Both the position numbers and the translations under genes were made by a program. The notes under the pieces are model-generated. The model saw nothing but the letters and a program-made list of their open reading frames with translations. It made no database searches and had not been told where the DNA came from. From positions 1 to 12,965 of the forward strand of contig CAYNEO010000072.1 of assembly GCA_964396245.1 (NCBI GenBank): a stretch of DNA of 12,965 nucleotides, in the 5' to 3' direction. This DNA is from CAYNEO01 sp964396245. GTDB taxonomy: Bacteria > Zixibacteria > MSB-5A5 > GN15 > FEB-12. Shown here piece by piece: positions 1-7,110 of this stretch; position 1 is the first letter of the stretch, and each line of letters begins with the position of its first letter.

Positions 1-779
1 ATCTTCTGCTTCTCTTTACTCTTAGCCCAGCCCGCTTTGGCGAGACTGTCTTGCTGAAGTTGCTCGATCTTTTTCCTGATTGCGCTGGCCACGCGCCTCC
101 GCGAATCACGATCGTGTTCCCTCGCTTCGATAGCATTACTTGCTCCGCCAACTGTGTGATATATGCCGTGGTCCGAAATCAAATAAGTCTCATCGGCTAC
201 GTTATCCGTTAGCCTGCGGTCATGACTCACCAGAAGAATCCCGCTACCGGATTCCTTAAGTCGCAGCAAGTGTTCCTCGAGCGCAGTGATACCCGGCAAA
301 TCGAGATAGTTGGTCGGCTCGTCGAGCAAATACACATCGGCGGACAGCATCAGCCCCTCGACAATTGCCCGCTTTTGCCTCTCCCCTTCCGAAGCCGCGC
401 CCCAGTTGAAATCCGTATCAGCCAATCCGAAATCATCCATCAAGCGGACGGCATGACTGTCGAGCCACGATGACTCGACCACCACCCGGTCCCGGAGCGG
501 ATCATCCGGGTCGAGATACTGAGGAAGATAACTGTAGTCCGGCTCGAAACTCGTGGTGATCTGACCCCCGATGGTTATCCCCAGGCTCTGGTGCGGATCG
601 ACAGTATCAGCCAGGCGCGAGACGATTAACCGAAGAATGGTCGTTTTGCCGCAGCCGTTCGGGCCCGCCAGCGCCATGCAGTTTCTCCGATGCAGCGAAA
701 ATGACAGCCCCGTGAACAGCGAGCGACCATATATTGAAATTGAAAGGTTTTTTACCGAAAGTAGCATTTCTCCAGACAT
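1..779 (-). CDS. ABC-F family ATPase, N-terminal half (cut by window edge)
   Basis: I translated this from the minus strand starting at the ATG at 777-779; about 259 residues are present and the gene runs off the left edge. The first nucleotide-binding domain is complete: Walker A GPNGCGKTT (residues 39-47), a Q-loop near YLPQ (84-87), an ABC signature written SEGE (130-133) instead of the usual SGGE, Walker B ending in LLDEPTNYLD (151-160), and the switch histidine in LVSHDRR. No membrane segments are visible and the end is a charged, Lys/Gln-rich helical stretch, matching the interdomain linker of ABC-F proteins. These soluble tandem ATPases act on the ribosome as translation factors or antibiotic-protection proteins; which role applies here cannot be told. 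GAGG seven bases upstream supports this start; an ATG at 825-827 is in frame but has only weak ribosome-binding sequence. The gene is divergent from the antiporter. Confidence 0.9.
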   Translation of the reverse strand, partial: MSGEMLLSVKNLSISIYGRSLFTGLSFSLHRRNCMALAGPNGCGKTTILRLIVSRLADTVDPHQSLGITIGGQITTSFEPDYSYLPQYLDPDDPLRDRVVVESSWLDSHAVRLMDDFGLADTDFNWGAASEGERQKRAIVEGLMLSADVYLLDEPTNYLDLPGITALEEHLLRLKESGSGILLVSHDRRLTDNVADETYLISDHGIYHTVGGASNAIEAREHDRDSRRRVASAIRKKIEQLQQDSLAKAGWAKSKEKQK

Positions 780-880
780 ACCAACACCTCGCACTCCGTG
801 GCGCCATGAACGTAACGACAGGTCCATTGCCTGAGGCCGTTACGGCACCTCTATTAACGTTCTCAGTACCCTTCAGGGTT

Positions 881-916
881 TCACATGTTGGTTGAACGGA
901 GGCTGTTACATGGCAT
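881..916 (-). promoter_or_regulatory. Possible leader-peptide ORF upstream of the ABC-F gene
   Basis: On the minus strand a GGAG (921-924) precedes an ATG (914-916) that opens an 11-codon frame, MPCNSLRSTNM, ending in TGA at 881-883. Two bases after the stop lies a short inverted repeat (868-879), and the ABC-F start follows about 100 bases downstream of the uORF. ABC-F resistance genes are often controlled by leader peptides whose stalled translation remodels downstream hairpins. The layout is compatible with that, but the hairpin is short and such small ORFs arise by chance, so this is only a candidate. Confidence 0.2.
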
Positions 917-1032
917 CGGTCTCCGAAAGATTCCTGTGATAGACCTAAGGTAATATAACCGGCCGTTCTGTACACTCTTTTTTCTTGACCGACAAGCTGT
1001 TTTCTCACTTGCCTGTTCGTGAAAAATCCTGT

Positions 1033-1061
1033 TTTACATTTTCCGTGGGTACGTATATACT
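1033..1061 (+). promoter_or_regulatory. Sigma70-type promoter of the antiporter gene
   Basis: TTTACA (1033-1038) and TATACT (1056-1061) are separated by exactly 17 bases, each one mismatch from consensus. The predicted start of transcription is near 1068, giving a leader of about 40 bases before the GTG start at 1108. Confidence 0.65.
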
Positions 1062-1107
1062 TGCTACTAAGAACACGTAACCGCATTACAGGGATAGAGA
1101 CTATTCG

Positions 1108-2385
1108 GTGAGTATCTTTAACGTTGTCGCAGTCTTTATCACACTGGTGGCGCTGGCCGCCTGGGTAAATTACCGGTATATCAAGCTGCCGTCCACCATC
1201 GGCCTGATGCTTATCGGCCTCGCCCTGTCCCTTGGCTTGATCGGTCTGAGCGCGATAGGCGTGGATATCAAGAGCCCGGCCGAGCAGTTCCTCGGAAGTA
1301 TCAACTTTGGCGAGACACTCATGCGCGGGATGCTCAGCTTCCTCCTTTTTGCCGGCGCGCTCCGTATTAATTTTCAGGATCTGAAACAGGAAAAATTCAG
1401 TATCACCTCTCTCGCCACCGTCGGGGTCGCGGCATCGACTTTCCTCGTCGGCACGGCGCTGTACTACGCGCTCAAAGTTGTCGAGATGCCGCTTGCTTAT
1501 GGTTACTGTCTCGTTTTCGGCGCCCTGATCTCACCGACCGACCCGGTTGCTGTACTGGCCATCCTCCGTACTGTCCATGCCCCCAAGAATCTCGCCACTC
1601 GAATAGCCGGCGAGTCTCTGTTTAACGACGGCGTCGGCGTCGTGGTCTTTACGGTCCTTCTGGGTATCGTGACCCACGGCGGTAGCGTCGAAGCCGGCCA
1701 CGTCATCCTTCTGTTCGTCCGGGAGGCTCTGGGCGCAATTGTCTTCGGACTGATCATCGGGTATCTCGCCTTCATCCTTCTAAAGGAAGTAGACAACTAC
1801 ACCGTTGAAATCCTGTTGACACTGGCTCTCGTTGCGGGAGGCTATGCCCTGGCGTCGGAACTCGGCGTCTCGGGTCCTATCGCAATTGTGGTCGCCGGGC
1901 TTTTGATCGGTAATCACGGCCGGTGGCACGCCATGTCCGAGGAAACGCGCGTCAATCTCGATATGTTCTGGGAATTGATCGATGAGTTCCTCAATGCCGT
2001 CCTTTTCGTCTGGATTGGACTTGAAATACTGATCCTTCCATTCACGTGGACCCACCTGATAGTCGGGCTGATAGCCATCCCTGTCGCGCTCGGATCCCGG
2101 TTCATCAGTGTCTTTGGCGTGATCAATGTTCTTCGGTTCAAACGGGAATTCACCCGGCACGCTGTCAAAGTGCTCACGTGGGGCGGTCTGAGAGGCGGCT
2201 TGGCTATCGCCATGGCATTGTCGATAAGCCAGAGTGAAGCCCGAAACCTGATCGTGGCGATAACCTACGTGGTCGTCGTTTTCTCTATCCTGGTGCAGGG
2301 GTTAACGATCAAGCGGGTTGTTAAGGACCTGGTGCCGGATCAGGGAACGACGATAGGACATGAGGAAAGCACCGACATACAGTAA
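1108..2385 (+). CDS. Na+/H+ (cation/proton) antiporter, CPA1/NhaP type
   Basis: A 425-residue polytopic inner-membrane protein that would exchange cytoplasmic Na+ (or K+) for external protons, serving pH and salt homeostasis. About 12 hydrophobic segments cover residues 1-400. Family hallmarks are present: SPTDPVAVLAILR (142-154), with Asp145 in the broken-helix region; GESLFNDGVG (169-177), with the Asn173-Asp174 pair of the CPA1 ion site; and WGGLRGGLAIAMAL (358-371) near the C-terminus. There is no long cytoplasmic tail or TrkA-C domain. The start codon is GTG, with a weak AGAGA-like ribosome-binding site and a good promoter upstream. It is the only plus-strand gene in the window. Its last 84 bp are also coding sequence for the convergent membrane protein ending at 2302. 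The CPA1 assignment is firm; the exact ion preference is not readable from sequence. Confidence 0.93.
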   Translation: MSIFNVVAVFITLVALAAWVNYRYIKLPSTIGLMLIGLALSLGLIGLSAIGVDIKSPAEQFLGSINFGETLMRGMLSFLLFAGALRINFQDLKQEKFSITSLATVGVAASTFLVGTALYYALKVVEMPLAYGYCLVFGALISPTDPVAVLAILRTVHAPKNLATRIAGESLFNDGVGVVVFTVLLGIVTHGGSVEAGHVILLFVREALGAIVFGLIIGYLAFILLKEVDNYTVEILLTLALVAGGYALASELGVSGPIAIVVAGLLIGNHGRWHAMSEETRVNLDMFWELIDEFLNAVLFVWIGLEILILPFTWTHLIVGLIAIPVALGSRFISVFGVINVLRFKREFTRHAVKVLTWGGLRGGLAIAMALSISQSEARNLIVAITYVVVVFSILVQGLTIKRVVKDLVPDQGTTIGHEESTDIQ

Positions 2386-2982
2386 CAGTCCCCCGAAAAG
2401 CAGGCTGTAGATGTACGGTTGCGGCATCTGCTGATGAAATGATGCACCAAAATCCCGCATGAATGAAAAGAGAATCGCCACTGTCGCCAGCAGCGCCAGC
2501 GCCCAGGCATCGAGCGACGGTCTGAACGCAATACCACGCGAGTACATCCGCGTAATGACCACCCCCGCGAAAATCATCAGCAGCGAAATCAGCACCGGGG
2601 CTATAACCGGACCGATCCACGGCACCGGCAGAAGAAACAGAATGTCCCAGTCAAGCAGGGAGTCAGGCCAGCCGATTTGGACTTTCAGCCACACATAGTA
2701 AAGGATATCCCACACGCCGAACATCACGATGAAATAACCAAACCGGTCCCAGAATCGCTTTCCCGTTATCGCCGCCACCGCGGCGAGCATAACTATGGTG
2801 GAAAACTCTCGACCGAGTTCGATCAGGATCAGACGATTTGGCATGGTAGTCAGCGGAAACCCGAACCCCCCGGGATAGAAAATCTGTCTCAGATAGACAA
2901 CCACGGCCGCTTCGAAATAGGCCATGGCGACGGCAAACACGAAAATGACAAAAAGTCGTCTGCGGTAACTGACCTGCTCCAC
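2302..2982 (-). CDS. Conserved polytopic membrane protein of unknown function
   Basis: A 226-residue protein with about six hydrophobic segments (near 9-31, 59-73, 79-101, 112-143, 158-176 and 190-210). I recognise the style of an unnamed membrane family found in various environmental bacteria but know no function for it. Notable polar or aromatic residues inside or next to membrane segments are MAYFEAAVVVYLR (20-32), IELGREFSTIVML (54-66), FGVWDILYYVWLK (88-100) and the motif DWDILFLLPVPWIGP (111-125). Buried Glu/Arg/Asp residues of this kind suggest a transport or catalytic role rather than a simple anchor. The start is GTG at 2980-2982, with GGAG seven bases upstream; an ATG at 2995 opens a different frame. 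It is the last gene of the peptidoglycan-recycling cluster, 41 bp after the 86-residue membrane protein, and overlaps the antiporter tail-to-tail by 84 bp with no terminator between them. Confidence 0.8.
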   Translation of the reverse strand: MEQVSYRRRLFVIFVFAVAMAYFEAAVVVYLRQIFYPGGFGFPLTTMPNRLILIELGREFSTIVMLAAVAAITGKRFWDRFGYFIVMFGVWDILYYVWLKVQIGWPDSLLDWDILFLLPVPWIGPVIAPVLISLLMIFAGVVITRMYSRGIAFRPSLDAWALALLATVAILFSFMRDFGASFHQQMPQPYIYSLLFGGLLLYVGAFLMSYRRSLIRHQVLNNPLDR

Positions 2983-3023
2983 CTTTGAGCTCCATTACAG
3001 TCCGAATGAGAATCCCGGCGCGC

Positions 3024-3284
3024 TCACACGAAGAAAGTGATTATCACCGCCGCCCAGATGATGCCGGTCGCCCAGTAGCCCACCTGTCTGCCGTTACCGA
3101 TTACCAGTGCAATCGCCGAAAGAACCAACGCGATTCCAAGACGCGCCGTCAGCCGTTCCAGAGGCGCGTAGTTTGCAGCGTCGGCCAGCAACAGAATACC
3201 GGCCAGCAGAATCGAGATGTACAGCAACCAGTACGGCTGCTTCTTTTTCTTCTCAACGCTCGGACCCAACTGCTCATTTCCCAT
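3024..3284 (-). CDS. Small three-helix membrane protein, unknown function
   Basis: An 86-residue protein with a charged N-terminus containing KKKK (12-15) and three hydrophobic segments (about 18-36, 46-63 and 68-86), the last running to the C-terminus. I do not recognise a family. The start chosen is the ATG at 3282-3284 because AAGGAG lies at an ideal spacing of seven bases; the frame stays open for nine more codons upstream (to 3311) but those lie inside the amidase gene and have no ribosome-binding site. The start overlaps the last 11 bp of the amidase gene, so translation is probably coupled to it. The positive-inside rule predicts the N-terminus in the cytoplasm. Confidence 0.75.
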   Translation of the reverse strand: MGNEQLGPSVEKKKKQPYWLLYISILLAGILLLADAANYAPLERLTARLGIALVLSAIALVIGNGRQVGYWATGIIWAAVIITFFV

Positions 3285-5223
3285 GATCGTACTCCTTGAG
3301 AAACCGCTCAACTCCCTTCAAAATAGCCTCCGCGACAGTCTTGCGAAAGCGATATGTTTTGAGCGCCGCTTCCTGCTCCGGAATTATCATGAAAGCGCAT
3401 TCAACCAGGACCGCCGGATACTGCGTCGGTCTGTTGACCGCAAGGTTGCCGTGATATAACCCATGATCCGGCAGCCCCGTCGCCCTGACCATTTCCCGTT
3501 GAATGTCACGGGCAAGATCGATTGAATGCGGATGGTAGTAGTAAGTCGAAACACCGTTGTTGGTGAACGGATTGACACCGTCCGGTAAAGCATTATTGTG
3601 AATCGATATAAACAGGTCCGCGTTATGAATCTTGGCCACCGCCGGCCGATCGTACAATGGCGTATCGCTGCCGTCGGTCCGCGTCATAACCACCCGGGCG
3701 CCCTTGCTCTCGAGCATTCGCCCAAGCACCATCGCAATGCCAAGATTCGCGTCGGCCTCCCGGTATCCGGTCGGACCGATAGCACCGGGATCGGTCGAAT
3801 GCCCCGGGTCCACAACAATCGTTTTTCCCTTAAGCTTGTCGGGATCCTCCGATGGCGGCCGATTCAACACCAGGTTAAACGTATTGCCGATATAATACGT
3901 GTCAAAACCCCAGATATCCTGGTTCAACTCCAGCCGTAATTCATAGAGATCATCTTCGGGCTGCGACCATGTTGCCAGATCAACCAGGGTGTCGTTAAAA
4001 TCATACCGAATCCAGTCGGTATTCGACGTCACCCCGAACAACTGAAGCCTGAGCGTCCGACGGTCATCTTCGATAACCCGGAACGGATGTTTTCCCGAGA
4101 GTGGAATCTCAATCGTCACGAAATTCGGCCAGCTGTAAGTCCGAAGTGAAGTGACGTATGATTTGGGTGGTCGTATTCCGGTTGGAAGCCGCTCGATCAG
4201 TGTCGAATCCGCAAATGCAAAATGAGAGTGCGAGAGCCTGAGCCGATACCACCCGCCAACCGCGCCAATAACCTCAGCTTCCACTCCCGCCGGCTGGAAG
4301 ATTGCAAAATATCCTTTACCCGGACCGTAACGTATTGTCTGTGCCGAGTCGGTAAACCGAACCGTAAAAGGATAATCGGGCGGATTGATCGTCACCCGGT
4401 ACCGGCTTTCAGCGCTGATATCTCCCTGCAAATCCCACTGAACTCGCGCCCTCGCTCTATTTTCCTCGGTCGGATCCATGAGGTAAGAAACCATTACGTC
4501 GAACTTACGCGGAGGCGCGAGATGGTAAACCACCGGCGCCGAAATCAGCGTGATCCCCGCCGGTATGCGAACAAAACCGGCATATACTCCCCTGATCATC
4601 AATGAATCGGGCACCGCACCCGCGCCAAAAACTGATTCTCCCCAATAGGCTTGCGACCTCGGAGGTGTTTCGGCCATCGGGACCGAATCCACCAGCCCGG
4701 GAATAGAAAACCATGCTCTGGCTCCCGGCGTACCGCGGAATGCAACATCCAGTATGTCACCATCCATCAGAACAAGATTGCCCGGCGGCGGCCGAAAATC
4801 CCCGACAATTTCCAGTGTATCGAGGCGAAGCTTCGGCTGCGGCTCCGGCACCTGGACCGTCAGACTGGCCTGCGCGATCGTCGGCGAGGACAAATAGTAC
4901 GGTATATCCTGCCTCCTGTACGCTTTTAAAAGAAATGTGAAATTCCCCGGTTCAATTGGAAGAAACGCCAGAAAACCGCCGTCGGGATGAACCGGGACCT
5001 GAGACCCGTTGATGAAAAGAACCGCCTGACTGGGCTTACACGAAAGATCAGTTGGCAGATGACCGAGAATAAAGGTTGAGTCTATTGCCGTCACCACCTG
5101 GTCAGGCTTCGGATAAATCACCATTATCTCGGACGGAAGCCCGTCAGCGGCTACCGCCGACGATATCAAAACGAGTACGACGGCAACAATCGTCAGAAGT
5201 CTAATGTTGGATATATTTCTCAA
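3274..5223 (-). CDS. Secreted N-acetylmuramoyl-L-alanine amidase (Amidase_3) with large beta-rich N-terminal region
   Basis: A 649-residue zinc amidase expected to cut the bond between N-acetylmuramic acid and L-alanine in peptidoglycan. Residues 1-26 are a signal peptide (hydrophobic 9-24, likely cleavage near AVAA), so it acts in the periplasm. The catalytic domain is about 467-645, with metal ligands His475 in VDPGH, Glu489 in GYREADANL and His542 in ISIHNN, and catalytic Glu608 in VLVECAF. Before it lie roughly 440 residues of beta-rich sequence: an Ig-like module (about 33-125), a second beta module (about 135-235), an SH3-like stretch (about 296-346), and an AMIN-like region (about 357-455, NFVTIEIPLSGKHPF). 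These domain labels are by pattern only. The start is TTG at 5221-5223, the only start codon that preserves the signal peptide; the ribosome-binding site is weak. It overlaps the upstream epimerase gene by 23 bp, which suggests translational coupling. Confidence 0.9.
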   Translation of the reverse strand: MRNISNIRLLTIVAVVLVLISSAVAADGLPSEIMVIYPKPDQVVTAIDSTFILGHLPTDLSCKPSQAVLFINGSQVPVHPDGGFLAFLPIEPGNFTFLLKAYRRQDIPYYLSSPTIAQASLTVQVPEPQPKLRLDTLEIVGDFRPPPGNLVLMDGDILDVAFRGTPGARAWFSIPGLVDSVPMAETPPRSQAYWGESVFGAGAVPDSLMIRGVYAGFVRIPAGITLISAPVVYHLAPPRKFDVMVSYLMDPTEENRARARVQWDLQGDISAESRYRVTINPPDYPFTVRFTDSAQTIRYGPGKGYFAIFQPAGVEAEVIGAVGGWYRLRLSHSHFAFADSTLIERLPTGIRPPKSYVTSLRTYSWPNFVTIEIPLSGKHPFRVIEDDRRTLRLQLFGVTSNTDWIRYDFNDTLVDLATWSQPEDDLYELRLELNQDIWGFDTYYIGNTFNLVLNRPPSEDPDKLKGKTIVVDPGHSTDPGAIGPTGYREADANLGIAMVLGRMLESKGARVVMTRTDGSDTPLYDRPAVAKIHNADLFISIHNNALPDGVNPFTNNGVSTYYYHPHSIDLARDIQREMVRATGLPDHGLYHGNLAVNRPTQYPAVLVECAFMIIPEQEAALKTYRFRKTVAEAILKGVERFLKEYDHGK

Positions 5224-6232
5224 CGATATCCCGCTTGAGTTTTGGTCCGCCGATTATCTCCTGGTCGACCTCGATAGTCTCACGCTCGTAACGTATCCCC
5301 GATGCGATGTCGTCCTCCAGCAATTGCGGCCCGTCGAGATCGTGATAATCAGCCAGCGATGACATGTAAAGCGACTGGGCGATACCCACCGATGATTCCA
5401 CCATGCATCCGAGCATCACCTTCTTTTTGTCGGAACGCGCTTCCTGCGCTATCCTGATCGCCTCGATAATGCCACCGCTCTTTTCCATCTTGATATTGAC
5501 GCCGTCCACAAACTCTTTGTGCGCTTTGTAATCATCGAGTGTGTTAAGACCCTCATCCAGGATCAACTCGACTTCCGCATCCTTGCCCTTGAGGTGCTGC
5601 CATTCTTTGACATGCTCGACATCAGTCGGCTGTTCAATCACACGCACGCCGGCCCGGCTCAGGTAGAAAATCATCTCTTCCGCCCGTTCGCACGACCAGC
5701 CGCCGTTAGCGTCCACGCGAACGACCTTGTCGGATATCTCCTTGAGCGCTTCGACAACTTCCATGTCATATTCGCCGCCCAGTTTCACCTTCACGATCGG
5801 GTACTGACTCTGTTTGATTGCCTCTATCGTCTCCGATGGTTCACCGACACTGACTGTAATCGAACTCTTGATTCCGACGGGCCCGCCGATAGACAGCACC
5901 TCCCATGGATACTTTCCCGTTTCCCCGGATAGATAATTCAGCACCATCGCGATCAACGCCGACCGGGCTATCGGATGAATATCGTAGTCGTTTATCTGTT
6001 TCAGCGTCTCTACATCTATGGTCTCAATACTCGTGAGCCGTTCCACCCCTCTCTTGATATCGGCCTCGATCTGATCCATAGTCGGACCGCAGGCTACCGA
6101 TGCCGCTGCTTCCCCGTTGTATCTGTTGTTGAGGATCGTTAGCAGATTCGTCTTTACCGACGCTTCCCCTTTCGAGGTGACAAACTTCTGCTTGAGCGGT
6201 AAAGAGATTTTGACTGTATCAACCTGTATCAC
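5201..6232 (-). CDS. ykfB: L-Ala-D/L-Glu (dipeptide) epimerase, enolase superfamily
   Basis: A 343-residue cytoplasmic enzyme that would convert L-Ala-D-Glu from peptidoglycan stem peptides to L-Ala-L-Glu, which ordinary peptidases can use. Enolase-superfamily machinery is intact: the KVK pair Lys148/Lys150, metal ligands Asp174 (VDANGG), Glu200 (VIEQP) and Asp226 (LILDEG), and the opposite-face base Lys248 (NIKMEKSGG). GCMVESSVG (275-283) and the DLDGP motif (298-302) are typical of the dipeptide-epimerase branch, where the Asp pair contacts the substrate amino group. The start is GTG at 6230-6232, sharing GTGA with the stop codon of the YkfC-like gene, and GGAGG lies five bases upstream. 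The order endopeptidase-epimerase mirrors ykfC/ykfB of Bacillus. Related epimerases can prefer other dipeptides; the neighbour makes the murein substrate likely. Confidence 0.92.
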   Translation of the reverse strand: MIQVDTVKISLPLKQKFVTSKGEASVKTNLLTILNNRYNGEAAASVACGPTMDQIEADIKRGVERLTSIETIDVETLKQINDYDIHPIARSALIAMVLNYLSGETGKYPWEVLSIGGPVGIKSSITVSVGEPSETIEAIKQSQYPIVKVKLGGEYDMEVVEALKEISDKVVRVDANGGWSCERAEEMIFYLSRAGVRVIEQPTDVEHVKEWQHLKGKDAEVELILDEGLNTLDDYKAHKEFVDGVNIKMEKSGGIIEAIRIAQEARSDKKKVMLGCMVESSVGIAQSLYMSSLADYHDLDGPQLLEDDIASGIRYERETIEVDQEIIGGPKLKRDIVEKYIQH

Positions 6233-7026
6233 AAGAGCCTCCGGGCCTCTTTGAATGTCCGGTCAAGGTCCTCACGGTAGCCTGGAAGCTCCGGGCTGAG
6301 CGAGTTTATTCTCACCCCACCGCCTCCGCGCGAACTGTGTATGACTTCCTGCTTCCCGACCGCAAAGCCCACGTGACGCTCGAAAAACAGCAGGTCGCCG
6401 GTCCTGACATCATCAGGGTCCACCTTCATTCCGGCTTTGATCTGATCCTTCGTATCCCGGGCGATGTCAAGACCGAACCGCGACAGCACGGCCCTGACGA
6501 ACCCGGAACAGTCAAAGCCGGCCGGAGTAATCCCACCCCAGAGATACGGTACGCCCAGAAAACGTCGGGCCTCGGCTATTATTCGACCGTGCGCCACATT
6601 TTCTACCATCCTTCTATTAATCGGATTAATCATGCCGGCTTTGACATACCGTATCCCGCCGTCGGGCAGAAGCACCCGCGCCATATCCCCCGAACGTGTC
6701 GTCATTCGGATGCGCGTACCGTAGTAGATGAAAAATGGCGGTACCGGTGTTCGCTTGTCACGGCCGAACAAAACGGCCGTCCGACCCGTGACTATCGCAT
6801 TTGCCTCCATAGGCGGCCTGCCGGTGCGTGTTCTGTCGAAACTCGTCAACTGACGATCATCAACCCAGCCGGTGTATCCGTCGCTCTCGACAATCCTCGC
6901 GAACCCCTTTTGCCTCGAGCTCACCTGTACGACTTCAGCAAACAGCGCCTGGCTCACCCGCTCGCTTTCGAATCGCGGTTCCGCCCACAGGTCGAGCAGA
7001 TTCGTTGTCACATAAGCTAATTGCAT
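6229..7026 (-). CDS. ykfC: NlpC/P60 gamma-D-glutamyl-L-diamino acid endopeptidase, YkfC-like
   Basis: A 265-residue cysteine peptidase expected to cut L-Ala-gamma-D-Glu-(diamino acid) peptides between D-Glu and the diamino acid. Residues 1-130 form two bacterial SH3-like modules (LWAEP at 13-17, TGWVDDRQL at 52-60; the second about 75-130). The NlpC/P60 domain occupies about 145-245: YLWGGITPAGFDCSG contains catalytic Cys173, with His218 in ERHVGF and His230 in VIHSS as the other triad members. The absence of a signal peptide points to the cytoplasm, as for YkfC, whose SH3 modules restrict it to peptides with a free N-terminal L-Ala. The stop overlaps the epimerase start by 4 bp. The ATG at 7024-7026 has no Shine-Dalgarno sequence; a strong promoter places the transcription start on this ATG, suggesting a leaderless mRNA. 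Confidence 0.92.
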   Translation of the reverse strand: MQLAYVTTNLLDLWAEPRFESERVSQALFAEVVQVSSRQKGFARIVESDGYTGWVDDRQLTSFDRTRTGRPPMEANAIVTGRTAVLFGRDKRTPVPPFFIYYGTRIRMTTRSGDMARVLLPDGGIRYVKAGMINPINRRMVENVAHGRIIAEARRFLGVPYLWGGITPAGFDCSGFVRAVLSRFGLDIARDTKDQIKAGMKVDPDDVRTGDLLFFERHVGFAVGKQEVIHSSRGGGGVRINSLSPELPGYREDLDRTFKEARRLL

Positions 7027-7032
7027 CCATCT

Positions 7033-7061
7033 ATTGTATGTTTACGGGTTGCTTTCGGCAA
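7033..7061 (-). promoter_or_regulatory. Promoter of the peptidoglycan-recycling cluster, apparently leaderless
   Basis: On the minus strand TTGCCG (7056-7061) and TACAAT (7033-7038) are separated by exactly 17 bases. Counting seven bases from the end of the -10 box lands on 7026, the A of the ykfC start codon. The promoter begins directly after the T-tract of the upstream gene's terminator, so the cluster from ykfC to the 226-residue membrane protein is probably an independent transcription unit. Confidence 0.6.
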
Positions 7062-7090
7062 ACAAAAAACCGGGCGAAATCGCCCGGTTT
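7061..7090 (-). terminator. Rho-independent terminator of the aminotransferase gene
   Basis: On the minus strand the hairpin AAACCGGGCGA / TCGCCCGGTTT (7067-7090, 11 paired bases closing on AA by sequence, realistically a four-base loop) runs directly into a T-rich tract (TTTTTTGTTT, about 7060-7069). It starts 20 bp after the aminotransferase stop codon. It separates the metabolic block (tkt and aminotransferase) from the ykfC cluster. Confidence 0.88.
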
Positions 7091-7110
7091 GTCACTCATA
7101 CGGTGCTCTA

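Larger units (their letters stand above)
780..1107. other. Divergent control region between ABC-F gene and antiporter
   Basis: This 328-bp gap holds no convincing gene. It contains a good plus-strand promoter for the antiporter (1033-1061) and, on the minus strand, a possible short leader ORF (881-916) followed by a perfect 5-bp-arm inverted repeat (868-879, ACCCT-TC-AGGGT) ahead of the ABC-F start. A minus-strand TATATT (952-957) could be a -10 box for the ABC-F gene, but no good -35 box sits 16-18 bases upstream. An open frame spanning 607-1086 on the minus strand is out of frame with the ABC-F protein and has no coding character. Confidence 0.6.

Noticed and set aside
952..957. TATATT on the minus strand as the -10 box of the ABC-F promoter
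   Set aside because: The base positions where a -35 box should lie read AAAGAG, far from consensus, so the promoter could not be supported.
607..1086. 159-codon open frame on the minus strand spanning the ABC-F start and its upstream region
   Set aside because: It reads a different frame from the clear ABC-F protein over their overlap and shows no recognisable protein character elsewhere.
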